This document shows, in pieces, positions 1 to 9,751 of a DNA stretch of 64,000 nucleotides. Numbering within the stretch: the stretch's first letter is position 1; each line of letters starts with the position of its first letter. The stretch comes from Leptospira barantonii (lineage in GTDB: Bacteria; Spirochaetota; Leptospiria; Leptospirales; Leptospiraceae), in NCBI RefSeq assembly GCF_002811925.1, contig NZ_NPDS01000002.1, positions 1 through 64,000 of the forward strand, given 5' to 3'. The translations under genes and the position numbers were made by a program. The notes beneath the pieces are model-generated. The model ran no database searches. It saw nothing but the letters and a program-made list of their open reading frames with translations, and was not told the DNA's origin.

Positions 1-872
1 CCTCCGCTCCAGGAACCTCCACCCCCGCCCGAGGAAGATCCCCAAGACGACGAGGAACCCATTCCTCCTCCGTTTGCGAGGACAAAAAACCAAAGTAAGA
101 ATGCGCCCGGTATCAAAAGCCAAAACGTGATGGACCAAAAAATTCCTAAGATCACAAAAAGAACGGCGCCGATTCCACCGGACAATCCGTTACCGAATAA
201 AAATCCGAACAACTTTCCGAGAACCACAAGAATGATGAACGCGGTTACGAGGTTACTCGGAATTACCGGTCCGTCTGTCGAAGAAGAAGATTCCGAATCC
301 GATCCGGCGACTCTTCCGCTTGCGGGTGGAAGTTCTTCTCCGTCGATTCGTTCTATGATTCTTGCGATGCCTTCGGTGATTCCTTGATAATAATCCCCGT
401 TTCTAAAATGAGGAATCATAAAATCCTCTATGATTCGTTTACAGATCACGTCTGGCAGTGCGCCTTCGAGTCCGTATCCGGTTTCGATTCTTGTTTTGTG
501 ATCCTGAATTGCGACGACCATAAGAACGCCGTCTCGAATGTCCTTGCGTCCCAACTTCCAGGTTTCGAAAACCTTCACCGCGTATTCTTCTATGGTCCAA
601 TCCGAGGTCGAACCTACGATGAGAATCGCGATCTGACTTCCTTTTCTTTTTTCAAGATCGACTAACGTGCTTGTCAGTCTGGACTTTTGCAGATCGGTCA
701 ACGTGGATGTTGTGTCCGTGATCTGTGTACGCAGGGGAGGAATCGTGGGGTCTTCCGACCTCCATTCTTCCCTGAAAAAAATCGGGGAAGAATTTACGGT
801 TTTCAGATTCCAACCGGCTACGACCAGAAAGAGAAGAAAAAATCGAAGGATTCCGAATTTACGACGAATCAT
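1..872 (-). CDS. TPM-domain (YgcG/TPM_phosphatase family) membrane protein, partial
   Basis: The reading frame opens with ATG at 872 on the minus strand and runs off the left edge, giving at least 290 residues. A signal peptide or anchor (about residues 8-20) is followed by a TPM domain at about 40-165, with family-typical stretches such as RTQITDTT, QIAILIVGST and IETGYGLEGALPD. About three hydrophobic segments lie at 200-265, and the visible C-terminus is a low-complexity Gly/Ser tail (SSSSWGSSSGGGGG). TPM proteins are membrane-tethered and exposed to the periplasm; some have weak phosphatase or chaperone-like roles, so the biochemical role here is open. The start lies 11 bp downstream of the lemA stop, so the two are probably one operon, a pairing known from many bacteria. 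The Gly/Ser tail is common in the family. Confidence 0.85.
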   Translation of the reverse strand, partial: MIRRKFGILRFFLLFLVVAGWNLKTVNSSPIFFREEWRSEDPTIPPLRTQITDTTSTLTDLQKSRLTSTLVDLEKRKGSQIAILIVGSTSDWTIEEYAVKVFETWKLGRKDIRDGVLMVVAIQDHKTRIETGYGLEGALPDVICKRIIEDFMIPHFRNGDYYQGITEGIARIIERIDGEELPPASGRVAGSDSESSSSTDGPVIPSNLVTAFIILVVLGKLFGFLFGNGLSGGIGAVLFVILGIFWSITFWLLIPGAFLLWFFVLANGGGMGSSSSWGSSSGGGGGSWSG

Positions 873-883
873 ATTCAAAATTC

Positions 884-1486
884 TTAAAATTTAACTTCCG
901 GGGGTTTGGAGATTTCCTTTTCGTTTTCGACCGTAAAGGACGGTTTTGTGTCGAATCCGAAAAACTTCGCGGTTAGGTTGCTCGGAAATTGTCGAATCGT
1001 AATATTATATTTTTGTACAGCTTGGATGTATCTGTTTCTCGAGACGGTGATTCGATTTTCCGTTCCTTCGAGTTGCGCTTGCAGATCTCGGAAGTTCTCG
1101 TTGGATTTCAACTGCGGATAATTTTCGGCGACCACGAGCAATCTGGAAAGCGCCGATGTCATCTGCGACTGAGCCTGCGCGTATTTTTTAAAAAGTTCGG
1201 GGTTGTTCAGAGTTTTTTCGTCCGCTTGAATCGAACCGACTCCGGCTCTCGCCCTTGTCACTTCGGTTAACACTTTCTCTTCTTGAGTGGCGTAACCTTT
1301 TACGGTGTTTACCAGGTTCGGAATCAGATCCGCTCTTCTTTGATATTGGTTGAGTACTTCGGCCCAAGACGCGGTCACGGCCTCGTCTTCTTCCTGGATC
1401 GCGTTATAACCGCAGTTGGATGAAACGAGGACCGCGAACGTAAGCGCGATCGTCATAAACGACTTGGTAAGAATTTTCGTTTTCAA
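884..1486 (-). CDS. lemA: LemA family lipoprotein
   Basis: A 200-residue protein of usual LemA length. The N-terminus has a signal peptide ending in VSSNCGYN, so Cys25 is a likely lipidation site directly before the GYN of the LemA signature. The conserved LemA helix reads [20 protein letters not shown], followed by a long alpha-helical region ([33 protein letters not shown]), and the end of the domain, FFGF near residue 176, is present. LemA proteins are membrane-attached helical bundles of poorly known function. The gene precedes the TPM-domain gene by 11 bp and probably shares its transcript. Family assignment is secure; function is not known. Confidence 0.93.
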   Translation of the reverse strand: MKTKILTKSFMTIALTFAVLVSSNCGYNAIQEEDEAVTASWAEVLNQYQRRADLIPNLVNTVKGYATQEEKVLTEVTRARAGVGSIQADEKTLNNPELFKKYAQAQSQMTSALSRLLVVAENYPQLKSNENFRDLQAQLEGTENRITVSRNRYIQAVQKYNITIRQFPSNLTAKFFGFDTKPSFTVENEKEISKPPEVKF

Positions 1487-1558
1487 GAAATTTCTTTCTC
1501 CTGTAGAGGTGTAATTCTTTTACACTTAGACCCGGATCGTAAATCGAATTTTCATTTC

Positions 1559-1831
1559 TCAAAACGGAAAATCTTCCTCTATATCCGTAAAGTCATTGCC
1601 GTCGGTTTCGGCGGCCGAGGAATTTCCTTCGGATTTTTTTTCCGGATTCGGTTCGGAAAGGCTTAGAGAAAGATAATTCTTCCCCGTCGCGGATTTGCGA
1701 ATCCAACCCGCGAGTCGATAGGTCTTCCCGTCGAGCAGAACCTTTCCCGTGTAATCGGGTTGGGTTTCCTTTTCCTTGGTCGCGTTGCTGAAGAGACTTC
1801 CTTTTTTTTCCTTGAGTGCGTATTCCGCCAT
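1559..1831 (-). CDS. Small conserved protein with a DUF736-like strand motif
   Basis: A 90-residue acidic cytoplasmic protein without signal peptide. A strong AGGAGG site sits just upstream of the ATG at 1831. Residues 28-60 contain [19 protein letters not shown] followed by [12 protein letters not shown], which resembles the beta-strand layout of DUF736-type proteins (tryptophan-K-S...G..YLSL.L). The C-terminus is an acidic tail ending in DIEEDFPF, which recalls the acidic tips of single-stranded DNA-binding proteins (E/D-D-x-P-F). That ending is seen in the sequence; any DNA-repair link is inference. It probably forms an operon with the 45-residue gene 52 bp upstream. Confidence 0.72.
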   Translation of the reverse strand: MAEYALKEKKGSLFSNATKEKETQPDYTGKVLLDGKTYRLAGWIRKSATGKNYLSLSLSEPNPEKKSEGNSSAAETDGNDFTDIEEDFPF

Positions 1832-1883
1832 TGTGGTTTCCTCCTGATGTTTACTCGATTTGTCGAATTGTTAAGCGAAGTCG

Positions 1884-2021
1884 TTATGCGGCTTCGGGTT
1901 TGTTGCGAAGGGCTTCCTTTTCCAAGGCCCTTTTACGGATTTCTTCGATCAACTTGTCCGCGAGAATTTCCGCGATCGCCTCGATTCTATCGTCCATCCA
2001 TTCTGAATTCATGTTTTGCAT
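1884..2021 (-). CDS. Very small helical acidic/basic protein, unknown function
   Basis: A 45-codon frame starting MQNMNSEWMDDRIEAIAEIL and ending RNKPEAA. It has a good ribosome binding site (AGAGG, seven bases before the ATG at 2021), which is the main reason to believe it is real. The sequence is predicted to be one amphipathic helix with alternating charged residues (DKLIEEIRKRALEKEALR). It lies 52 bp upstream of the 1559-1831 gene on the same strand, so the two are probably co-transcribed. No family recognised. Confidence 0.6.
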   Translation of the reverse strand: MQNMNSEWMDDRIEAIAEILADKLIEEIRKRALEKEALRNKPEAA

Positions 2022-2210
2022 ATCGTTACCTCTTATCTGAAAACAAGAATACAAGGGACCTCGGACAAAAAAGGGGAGAATGACGCGTTTTAGTAGTTTT
2101 TATACGATTTATTTTTTCGAATCCGGAGAATTCTCCGTTTTCTTTGATAAAACCTTTGACCTTTGTCGCCGACGGAAAGAATAAAGGGCGGATTTTCGGT
2201 AATTGCTGTT

Positions 2211-3932
2211 ATGTGGATGAAGTCGGAATCATTTGAACTGGAACGTTATCGGGATTTTTTCCTGGGAAGCGCGGAAGGCATCTGGTGTTTCGATCTTTCC
2301 ACGCCCATAGAAATCGGTCTTCACGAAAAGGAGCAGGTTTCGCTCCTCCTAACGCACGCTAGACTAACGATCTGCAACGATTCTATGGCGAGAATGTACG
2401 GATATCGAAGCCCTTCCGAAGTGATGGGGCTTACCCTTTCCCAATTGGTTCCGTCGGATTCGCCCGAAGATCTGGAACCGTACTTCGCGTTCGTTCGAGC
2501 CGGATACAATATGAAGGATTTTGAATCTAAAGAATCGGATCGATTCGGAAATCTAAAATACTTTTTGAACAGCGTTGTCGGGGTCGTCAAAGAAGGGAAA
2601 CTCGTTCAGATCTGGGGTTCTCAAAGGGATATAACTCCTTTGAAAAAATCCGAGGATCAACTCAAATATTCTTTGCTTCTTCAGAGCAATCTCACCGAAA
2701 TCTCCAAAAGTTTCATCAAGGTTCAACCGAAGGAATTGGATCAGGCGATCCGCGATTCTTTGGAAAAAACGGGAAGAATCTGCAACGCGGACCGCGCGTA
2801 TATTATAGAATACTCAAATACTCATAAACATCTTTCCAACACATACGAATGGTGCCGGGAAGGAGTTCCCTCCCAAAGACAATTCTTTCAGAACATCACG
2901 GTGGAAAACATACCGCTCGCAAAGTTTGAAAACGTACGTAAGTTCGGTTACTTCGCATTAAATTCCGTGGAAGAAATCGAAAACGAGGATTCGTTTTTGA
3001 GAGAACTTCTTCTTCCGAGAGGAATTCGTTCCTTGCTCATCATCGGGCTTGTGTATCAGGGAAAGGAGATCGGCTTTTTCGGAATCGACATGGTTCGAGA
3101 GGATCGGGTTTGGACCGGGGAAGAAATTTCCATTCTCGGTTTGATCGGAGACTTGATCGTTCTCGCTTTCGATCGAAAGGAAAAGGAAGGAACCTTAAAC
3201 GCATTTTACGATAGAATGCTCTACGACCTCGAACTCGGAAGGCTGACTCAAAGATCCTTAGTCGATCGTACGTTTCCCGATTCCAAATATTTCAAAATGG
3301 AAACCTACTTTCGTCCTTTTGAAAAAGTCGGCGGGGACGTGATCAGTACGATTCAGAACGAGGACGGAAGTATAGACATTCTTTTTGCGGACGTTTCGGG
3401 TCACGGAATTTCTTCCGCGATGGTTTCCGGGATGGTGGTCATCTCGTTTAAGAATTCGTCGAGAATCGGTCTTTCTCCCGCGGAAGGTTTGATTCGAATT
3501 GTGGAAGATTTAAAACCTCTCGTAGTCGATCATCATATTTCCGCGGTTCGAGTGAAATACATTCCCGAGTCGAAACGTTTGGTTTATTCGTACGCGGGAC
3601 ATCCTCCGATTTTTCTTTTTCGAGACGGAAAAAGAATCGAATTGGACGGAATGAATCTTCCTCTTCTCGCGTTTGAAGGCGCTCAGTATTACGATCAATC
3701 GATCGATCTTTTGCACGGGGATCGGATCGTTTTTTTCTCGGACGGAATGTATGAGATCTTCGATTCTCAAGGGGAGATTTTGGACCTCACGGGTTTGATT
3801 TCGATTTTGGAAGAATATCTGGATACGGAATCCATCGAAGACTATATAGAATTGATCGTTTCGGATATCTTCGCGTATTCCGGCGGAAACTTCGGAGACG
3901 ATATCGCTTTGATGATCTTGGATATCTATTAA
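2211..3932 (+). CDS. PAS-GAF-PP2C (SpoIIE/RsbU-type) serine phosphatase
   Basis: A soluble regulator of 573 residues from the ATG at 2211; a TTG at 2163 would add 16 residues, but the N-terminal helix fits the later start better. A PAS domain covers about 5-145 (AEGIWCFDLS, NDSMARMYGY, GSQRDITPLKKSE), a GAF domain about 165-335, and a PP2C-type catalytic domain about 350-573. Metal-binding motifs of the PP2C domain are visible: VGGDVIS, LFADVSGHG, FFSDGMYEI and GDDIALMILDI. Such proteins dephosphorylate anti-sigma-factor antagonists in partner-switching systems. No anti-sigma or antagonist gene is next to it, so its partner is elsewhere. It is transcribed alone, with 79 bp before the next gene. 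Confidence 0.9.
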   Translation: MWMKSESFELERYRDFFLGSAEGIWCFDLSTPIEIGLHEKEQVSLLLTHARLTICNDSMARMYGYRSPSEVMGLTLSQLVPSDSPEDLEPYFAFVRAGYNMKDFESKESDRFGNLKYFLNSVVGVVKEGKLVQIWGSQRDITPLKKSEDQLKYSLLLQSNLTEISKSFIKVQPKELDQAIRDSLEKTGRICNADRAYIIEYSNTHKHLSNTYEWCREGVPSQRQFFQNITVENIPLAKFENVRKFGYFALNSVEEIENEDSFLRELLLPRGIRSLLIIGLVYQGKEIGFFGIDMVREDRVWTGEEISILGLIGDLIVLAFDRKEKEGTLNAFYDRMLYDLELGRLTQRSLVDRTFPDSKYFKMETYFRPFEKVGGDVISTIQNEDGSIDILFADVSGHGISSAMVSGMVVISFKNSSRIGLSPAEGLIRIVEDLKPLVVDHHISAVRVKYIPESKRLVYSYAGHPPIFLFRDGKRIELDGMNLPLLAFEGAQYYDQSIDLLHGDRIVFFSDGMYEIFDSQGEILDLTGLISILEEYLDTESIEDYIELIVSDIFAYSGGNFGDDIALMILDIY

Positions 3933-4011
3933 GGATGTATTTTATAACCTGAAAGGAAACAATTCGTTAAACCAATTATAATTTTCGAATCATAACATCA
4001 GCGGGCTGTGT

Positions 4012-5412
4012 ATGGATCGAATCTTTAATTTTTTTTGGATTTTTGCGGGAACTCTTCTTTGTTTTACGTTTTGTTCCCAAGCGGATCGAATCAGTTTAGA
4101 TTCTTCCTCTGCGGCCGGCATTCTTTTGCAGGGAGGAATGGACGTTTTTCGAAACGGTTCGTACAATCCGAGTGCAAAAGAAATCACTTCCTTTCGGTTT
4201 AAAGCAACCGATCATTTTTTTACGACCGATTTTGTCGGAACAATTTCCGGGAATCAGATCACGATTCGGGTTCCGTTCGGATCGGTTCCTCGTTTGAAAG
4301 CCACCTTTGAAAATACGGGGATCCGAGTTCAGATCAACGGTGTGACTCAAACTTCCGGACAAACCGTAAACGACTTTTCATCACCACTTACTTACAGAGT
4401 TACCGCATCGGACGGAAGCGTCGCCGATTACGGTGTACAGGCGGTTCCGATATTTCGTCTAACAGATGCGGGACAGCCGAATTGTTATGCGACATGTTCC
4501 ACCGATCCCGGACAGGACGCGGATTATTCGACCGGAGTAATCGGGTCGTTTCAATCGAATTATAAATTTCCCGGATATACAAATAATCCGGTTACGATCG
4601 ACGGACAAAGCGGATTGATTTGGAAGTATTGCGCGGAAGGAATGAACGATACGAGTTGCGGTTCCTCGATGAGTTTTACTCAATATTCCGCCGGCGGAAG
4701 TTGCAATGATTTGAACTCACAAAACGGTGGCGCCGGTTATGCGGGAATCACCCATTGGAGACTTCCCAACTTGGAAGAATTGATGACTCTCAGCACTTTT
4801 AAAACTCCGAGTACCGTGCATATCGATCTCGCGGAATTTCCGGGAGGGGCGGGTGAATTTTGGACCTCTTTTTCTTACGTTTTGAATACGGCGGAGGCTT
4901 GGAGTTACGACTTTTCCGATGGATTTAACAGCACTTCCGACAAATATTGGGGGAGCGCGTACGCACGTTGTGTTTCCGGAGGTTCCGCGCCGACTTCCTC
5001 ATACTCCGATTTGGGAAACGGAACGATTCAGGACAATCGAACCGGATTGATTTGGCAGAAGTGTTCGACGGGACAAAACTGGTCCTCCGCGTCTCCGAAC
5101 TGCGCCACCGGGACCGCGACCACGCATAATTTTTCTTCTTCCTTGGCTACATGCAGAAATTTGAATTTAGCCGGTCGAAGCTGGAGGCTTCCGAACGTAC
5201 ATGAACTCCGAAGTTTATTGGATTTTAATACCACGTCGAATCAGAAAATCGATTCCGTCGCGTTTCCGAATACTCCGAACGCTTCGGAATTTACGACGAG
5301 CAATTCGATTCCGGGCGGACAGATTTACAGAGTCAACTTTACGAATGCGGTGATCAATTTGAGCGCTTCCAGTTCCGCCAATTATGTTCGTTGTGTAAGC
5401 GAAGGTTTTTGA
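4012..5412 (+). CDS. Lipoprotein with two Lcl (DUF1566) domains
   Basis: A 466-residue putative surface lipoprotein. The signal peptide ends at FTFC with Cys21 as likely lipidated residue. An Ig-like/DUF5018-type beta domain (about 45-145: [27 protein letters not shown]) is followed by two DUF1566 domains, each built around a TGLIW motif and the diagnostic WRLPN motif ([16 protein letters not shown] and [17 protein letters not shown]), each closed by a YxRCVS cysteine segment ([17 protein letters not shown]). Legionella Lcl, which gives the domain its name, binds host glycans, but an adhesin role here is inference. It is the upstream member of a tandem paralogous pair; the second copy follows after 134 bp. 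Confidence 0.88.
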   Translation: MDRIFNFFWIFAGTLLCFTFCSQADRISLDSSSAAGILLQGGMDVFRNGSYNPSAKEITSFRFKATDHFFTTDFVGTISGNQITIRVPFGSVPRLKATFENTGIRVQINGVTQTSGQTVNDFSSPLTYRVTASDGSVADYGVQAVPIFRLTDAGQPNCYATCSTDPGQDADYSTGVIGSFQSNYKFPGYTNNPVTIDGQSGLIWKYCAEGMNDTSCGSSMSFTQYSAGGSCNDLNSQNGGAGYAGITHWRLPNLEELMTLSTFKTPSTVHIDLAEFPGGAGEFWTSFSYVLNTAEAWSYDFSDGFNSTSDKYWGSAYARCVSGGSAPTSSYSDLGNGTIQDNRTGLIWQKCSTGQNWSSASPNCATGTATTHNFSSSLATCRNLNLAGRSWRLPNVHELRSLLDFNTTSNQKIDSVAFPNTPNASEFTTSNSIPGGQIYRVNFTNAVINLSASSSANYVRCVSEGF

Positions 5413-5546
5413 TTTCCATTCTCCCGTTTCTTTGTAAAAAAGATGCGTAGAATTGGCGTTGACCTTGGGAAAAGGCCGTCTGATTTATAAAAAAACAAAC
5501 AAATTCTTATCAGTTGCTTGTTTTTAAATTATACGGTCGTTTTTAA

Positions 5547-6959
5547 ATGTACCCAATTCTAAGAAGACTGTGGATGTTCTACATCCTGACCACCGTTTCC
5601 TGCGCGCAAGCGGGTAAGATTAGTTTCGATTCTTCCTCGAATGCCGGTTTGTTACTTCAGGGCGGGCTTGGGATCATTCGAAATCTGGGAACGGGAACTA
5701 CGATCACCTCGTTTTCCTTCAAAGCATCCGACAATATTCTTTCCCAAGATTATCCTACAACGATCAACGGAACCAACGTAACCGCTACGATTCCCTATGG
5801 GGCGATCGCTCGTTTGCAAGCGAGTTTTGAAGTTTCTTCTGGCGCGACTGTAAAGGTCGGAGGAACTACGCAGATCAGCGGAATCAATAAAAACGATTTT
5901 TCAAGTCCGGTTGTTTATTCGGTTCTTTCCGAAACCGGAGAAAAAAAAGATTATACGATCACGATTGCGACGACGGCTCCTTTGACCGACGCGAATCAAA
6001 AGTTGTGTTACGACGCTTCCTTAAACGGAATCTCTTGTGGCAACGGAACGAATCCGGGACAAGACGGCGATTTTCAGAACGGACCACAACCGACCTATGT
6101 GAAAACCGTATTCTCCGATTATCCGAATCAACCCGTCGTTCACGATAAGATCGCGGGACTCGTTTGGAAACAATGTGTGGAAGGAACCAACGCAGTCGAT
6201 TGTACGGGAACCGCAACTTCACTTTCGTATGCTTCCGCGATCGCGGCTTGTTCCGCGTTAAACTCGGGGAACGGTTACGCGGGTTATAAGAATTGGCGAA
6301 TACCGAACATTCAAGAATTGTACACTCTTTCTTCTTATGAGAATCCGACTCCGAGTCCTTATTTGAATGCGACCTTGTTTCCGAATTCCGCTTCTACGTT
6401 TTGGTCCGCGACTCTTGTGACCACTCCGAACTCCACTTCGCGTTGGACGTTCAACTTTATGCAAGGAACGAGCAGTAATCTTTCGGAAACCGGCGCGCTT
6501 CCGGTTCGTTGTGTCGTAAGCGGCGCGTTTCCTTCAAAGAACTATGCGGATTTGGGAGACGGAACCATTCTCGATCGAAACAACAATCTTCGTTGGGCTA
6601 TGTGTTCGATCGGGCAAACTGGTTCGGATTGTTCGGGTGGTTCTCCTTCCAATCTTTCCAGACAAGCGGCGCTTTCGGCTTGTAACGGAATTTCGGTTTC
6701 CGACGGAAAACCTTGGAGACTTCCGAACGTTCATGAAATGAGAAGTCTCGTCGACTACGGTTTAACCGTTGGAAACGGAATCATCGATACAACGTATTTT
6801 AAGAATTCTCCGCCTAACTCGACTTATATGACGAGCAACGTAAACGCGGACGCTTCGAATAAGAATCTATTCATTCTCGACTTCGCATACGGTCCGATTT
6901 CTTTGTCCTCGTTTTTGGCGACTACGAACCCGACTCGTTGTGTAAAAGACGGACCTTGA
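5547..6959 (+). CDS. Lipoprotein with two Lcl (DUF1566) domains, paralogue of the upstream gene
   Basis: A 470-residue protein with the same architecture as its neighbour: signal peptide ending TTVSC (Cys19), the shared post-cysteine stretch (KISFDSSSNAGLLLQGG against [17 protein letters not shown]), an Ig-like domain (FSFKASDN, SSPVVYSVLSETGEKKDY), then two DUF1566 domains with AGLVWKQC/NWRIPNIQELYTL and [19 protein letters not shown], each closed by LPVRCVVSG or PTRCVKDGP. There is no clear Shine-Dalgarno sequence before the ATG, and the upstream 130 bp is AT-rich. The pair has clearly arisen by duplication, and divergence is greatest in the second domains. Confidence 0.88.
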   Translation: MYPILRRLWMFYILTTVSCAQAGKISFDSSSNAGLLLQGGLGIIRNLGTGTTITSFSFKASDNILSQDYPTTINGTNVTATIPYGAIARLQASFEVSSGATVKVGGTTQISGINKNDFSSPVVYSVLSETGEKKDYTITIATTAPLTDANQKLCYDASLNGISCGNGTNPGQDGDFQNGPQPTYVKTVFSDYPNQPVVHDKIAGLVWKQCVEGTNAVDCTGTATSLSYASAIAACSALNSGNGYAGYKNWRIPNIQELYTLSSYENPTPSPYLNATLFPNSASTFWSATLVTTPNSTSRWTFNFMQGTSSNLSETGALPVRCVVSGAFPSKNYADLGDGTILDRNNNLRWAMCSIGQTGSDCSGGSPSNLSRQAALSACNGISVSDGKPWRLPNVHEMRSLVDYGLTVGNGIIDTTYFKNSPPNSTYMTSNVNADASNKNLFILDFAYGPISLSSFLATTNPTRCVKDGP

Positions 6960-7006
6960 GTTCTTTAATAATTTAGAATATTCTATTCTTATTAAGTAAG
7001 AATCCG

Positions 7007-8071
7007 TCAATTCATCGTAATTTCGGCGTTGTTCGGGTCCTCGTCTTCTTCCGTTTCCTTTTTTGCAAGGGAAGAATCTTCGTAAGAACCATTCTTATCC
7101 TTTGTTTTAGAATCCGCAGAAACGATCGAACCGGTCGAGTGAATCGAATCGGTTTGAGTTTTTGTTTCCGATTTTTTCTTTCCGATCGAAAGAACACCCG
7201 CCAACACGAAAATCGTTCCCGCGATCCCCGACGACGTGATCGCTTCACCCAAAAAGATCCAAGCGAGTAGGATCGTGGAAATCGGTCCTACCGAACCGAT
7301 GATCGCGGCTCTTCCCGATCCGATCATTCGAATGCCTTCCGTTGTGAAGTAAGCCGGAATCACCGTCGTCAAAATTCCCAAGGCCAATCCGTATAAATAA
7401 ACCGGACTCGGTTGGATCAAAGAAGAAGGATTTTTTGTGATGAAAAAATGAATCACCACGATCAAACCCGATAAGAGCATGAGATACGAAGTGAATCGAA
7501 CCGAGCCGAGTTTGGGTATGAGGGATTCGCTTCCCACAAGATACAACGCATACGCGATCGCCGAAGCGAATACGAACAAAACTCCCTTGGTCGCGTTCGG
7601 TCCTTCCGTTTGAATGTCTCCGATAAACGCGATCGAAATTCCGGAATACGTAAGAAGAATTGCAAACACTTCCACACGTTTGATCTTTCTTTTATAAAGA
7701 ATGGAACTGATCACGAGAACGATCGTGGGATATACGAAAAGTGTAAGTCGTTCCAGACCCGCGGAGATATATTCCAAACCCATAAAGTCGAAAAGACTCG
7801 CGAGATAATAACCTAAGAACGCGAGAATAAAAACCAAGGCCCAATCTTTTTTGGTCAATGTCGCGTTTGTTTTTGTGTTTCTGGATCTGTATGCGATCCA
7901 AGCGAAGAATGGAATCGCGAACAACATTCGAAGCGCCAACGCAGTTATCGAATCCACTTCGTATCGATAGACTAATTTGACAAAGACCGCCTTTGCGGAA
8001 AAGAAAACCGCGCCGGCTAAAACTAAGGATGCGCCTAAAAAGGGCTTCCACTTGGATTCGGAAACTTCCAT
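7007..8071 (-). CDS. EamA/DMT-superfamily inner-membrane transporter
   Basis: 354 residues with about ten hydrophobic segments between residues 13 and 290, in two EamA repeats. Typical DMT features are FSAKAVFVKL in helix 1, YTIVLVISSILY-like segments, and a second repeat containing VGPISTILLAWIFLGEAI. The C-terminal 60 residues are hydrophilic and acidic (KKETEEDEDPNNAEI), longer than usual for the family. Substrates of EamA proteins range from amino acids to drugs and cannot be deduced. It is last in an operon behind the metzincin-motif lipoprotein (10 bp) and the symporter gene. Confidence 0.88.
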   Translation of the reverse strand: MEVSESKWKPFLGASLVLAGAVFFSAKAVFVKLVYRYEVDSITALALRMLFAIPFFAWIAYRSRNTKTNATLTKKDWALVFILAFLGYYLASLFDFMGLEYISAGLERLTLFVYPTIVLVISSILYKRKIKRVEVFAILLTYSGISIAFIGDIQTEGPNATKGVLFVFASAIAYALYLVGSESLIPKLGSVRFTSYLMLLSGLIVVIHFFITKNPSSLIQPSPVYLYGLALGILTTVIPAYFTTEGIRMIGSGRAAIIGSVGPISTILLAWIFLGEAITSSGIAGTIFVLAGVLSIGKKKSETKTQTDSIHSTGSIVSADSKTKDKNGSYEDSSLAKKETEEDEDPNNAEITMN

Positions 8072-8081
8072 AAATCCATGC

Positions 8082-8771
8082 TTATTCCCAAGGACTTTTG
8101 ATAAAGATATTTCCTTCTTCGTCCACGGAAGGGAAGAACAACGCGCCCGTTTCTCGATTCTTTCGTTTCAGTTCTTTGACCTTTCGGATTTGAACGTAAC
8201 AATCGCTTAAAAAGAAAGAATGTCCGCATCCGAGAAGATGATACCCTTCGTGAATCAGAGTTCCCTTCGAACCTCCGGCCAACCAATGCGAGATCGTTCT
8301 GGTTTGCCCGAGAATATAACCTCTCGTTCCCGTTTTGTTTTCCACCGCGCCTAAAACTTGAAAACTGGGAATTCCGAAAAACGCCATAAAAATTCCAACG
8401 AGTTCGAATGCGGTGTCGCTGATTTTTCCGCCCGCGACCGCGAGAAGTCGATCGCATTGTTTGGGAAGGGAAGCCGAGAACACCTGATCCATGATCGGCA
8501 TTCCGGTCCAACCGGGACGTTCCCAGTCCTTGATGTCGCTTAACAAAACCGTGATTTTATAATATTCTAATTCTTCGTTCCAGGCGCCGACGAGTTCGAC
8601 GAGTTCCTCGTCGGAAACCTTTACGTCCTTCCAGACGCAGAGCCTCAACGTTTCCTCTTTGCCGAAGTCGATTTCCTGTCGGATTCCATCTCGGTGAAAT
8701 CCGACCGTCGTACACGAAACCGCAAACAAACAAAACGAAACGGCGAGGATCCTATAAAGAAAACGTTTCAA
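8082..8771 (-). CDS. Lipoprotein with a metzincin-type zinc motif (HExxHxxGxxH)
   Basis: 229 residues with a lipoprotein signal peptide ending FAVSC (Cys20). Near residue 174 the sequence reads LIHEGYHLLGCGH, an exact HExxHxxGxxH motif: His174, His178 and His184 would bind zinc and Glu175 would be the base. An obvious Met-turn methionine is not seen after it. Family not recognised beyond the motif. The metzincin reading is sequence-based but unproven, because an 11-residue pattern can occur by chance. It is embedded in an operon: the symporter gene ends three bases before its start and the EamA gene follows after 10 bp. Confidence 0.72.
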   Translation of the reverse strand: MKRFLYRILAVSFCLFAVSCTTVGFHRDGIRQEIDFGKEETLRLCVWKDVKVSDEELVELVGAWNEELEYYKITVLLSDIKDWERPGWTGMPIMDQVFSASLPKQCDRLLAVAGGKISDTAFELVGIFMAFFGIPSFQVLGAVENKTGTRGYILGQTRTISHWLAGGSKGTLIHEGYHLLGCGHSFFLSDCYVQIRKVKELKRKNRETGALFFPSVDEEGNIFIKSPWE

Positions 8772-8774
8772 TTC

Positions 8775-9641
8775 TTATTTAGAATCGGGGATCCTGTGCA
8801 TCCAAAGCGAAAAGATCGCACCCGTTGCGAACATGATCAAACTGTAAATCGCCGACGGGATCGCCATCGCGGGGTTGTTGAGAATCGTACTCGCGATCGT
8901 AATTCCCAAGGTTCCGTTTTGGATTCCTACTTCGATCGTGATTGAGGTTCTTTGAGATTGTGTAACCTTCATCAAGGTCGCGCCTAAAAATCCCAAGGCC
9001 ATCGTGATCAGGTTTAAAGCCAAAGACGCCGGACCGACCTTGATAAAATAAGGAATGATATTCTGTCTTTCGCGAACGATTGCGCCTGCGATGATCAAAA
9101 CCAAAAAAACTCCGGAAAGAATTTTTACGGTCTTTTCAAACTTTCGAGAAAGTTCCGGCTTTTTTGCGTTGAGAAGCATTCCGAGTGAAACGGGCAATAC
9201 CGTGATCAGAAAAATCTGAAGAATGGTTTGCGGAATGTTGAGTTCGATAATCTGTCCCGCTCCGAGAAAATGATGCATCGAAACGTTTAAAAGAAACGGA
9301 ATGGAGATCACGGTAACACAGCTCGTGATTGCGGTTAACGTGATCGAAAGAGCGACGTCACCTTTGGCGAGATGAGTGATCAGATTGGAAGTCGCGCCGC
9401 CGGGACAAATCGCCAATAACATCAGACCGACCGCCAATTCTCCGGGAAGACCGGACACGCTTGCGATCAACCAGCCGGTTACTGGTAAAAGTAAAAGTTG
9501 CAACGTTAAACCCGTGATCACCGCCTTGGGAAGAACGAAGATCCGTTTGAAGTCGTCGATCGTAAGAGCCATTCCCATTCCGAGCATGATGATAGCTAAC
9601 GCGATCGGAAGAAATACAGTCGTAAGCAAATTGGATTCCAT
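8775..9641 (-). CDS. Bile acid:sodium symporter (BASS) family transporter
   Basis: 288 residues with about nine to ten membrane segments. BASS-family signatures are LGMGMALTIDDFKRI in the first segment, the loop AICPGGATSNLITHLAKGDV, where the GGxxSN motif contributes to the substrate and sodium site, and the later VGIQNGTLGITIAS, matching the family's E-x-GxQNxxLA sequence. Members carry bile acids, pantoate or other organic anions with sodium; the substrate here is unknown. It is the first gene of a three-gene minus-strand operon. The intergenic region to the divergent plus-strand gene is about 150 bp. Confidence 0.9.
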   Translation of the reverse strand: MESNLLTTVFLPIALAIIMLGMGMALTIDDFKRIFVLPKAVITGLTLQLLLLPVTGWLIASVSGLPGELAVGLMLLAICPGGATSNLITHLAKGDVALSITLTAITSCVTVISIPFLLNVSMHHFLGAGQIIELNIPQTILQIFLITVLPVSLGMLLNAKKPELSRKFEKTVKILSGVFLVLIIAGAIVRERQNIIPYFIKVGPASLALNLITMALGFLGATLMKVTQSQRTSITIEVGIQNGTLGITIASTILNNPAMAIPSAIYSLIMFATGAIFSLWMHRIPDSK

Positions 9642-9751
9642 AGTTAAGACCTTTTTTTGTTTCGAACTCTGTACCGAAGTTCGGGTCTTTAGTCCACAGA
9701 ATTTTCGAATTTGGAGAATTTTATGTTTCCGATTTCTTTTTTATCGAACGC

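Noticed and set aside
127..894. Plus-strand frames at the left edge
   Set aside because: They are antisense to the TPM-domain gene, which is clearly coding on the minus strand through the edge.
7462..8511. Long alternative frames on the minus strand inside the EamA and metzincin genes
   Set aside because: Arg/Ser-rich shadow translations, overlapping genes with strong family motifs.
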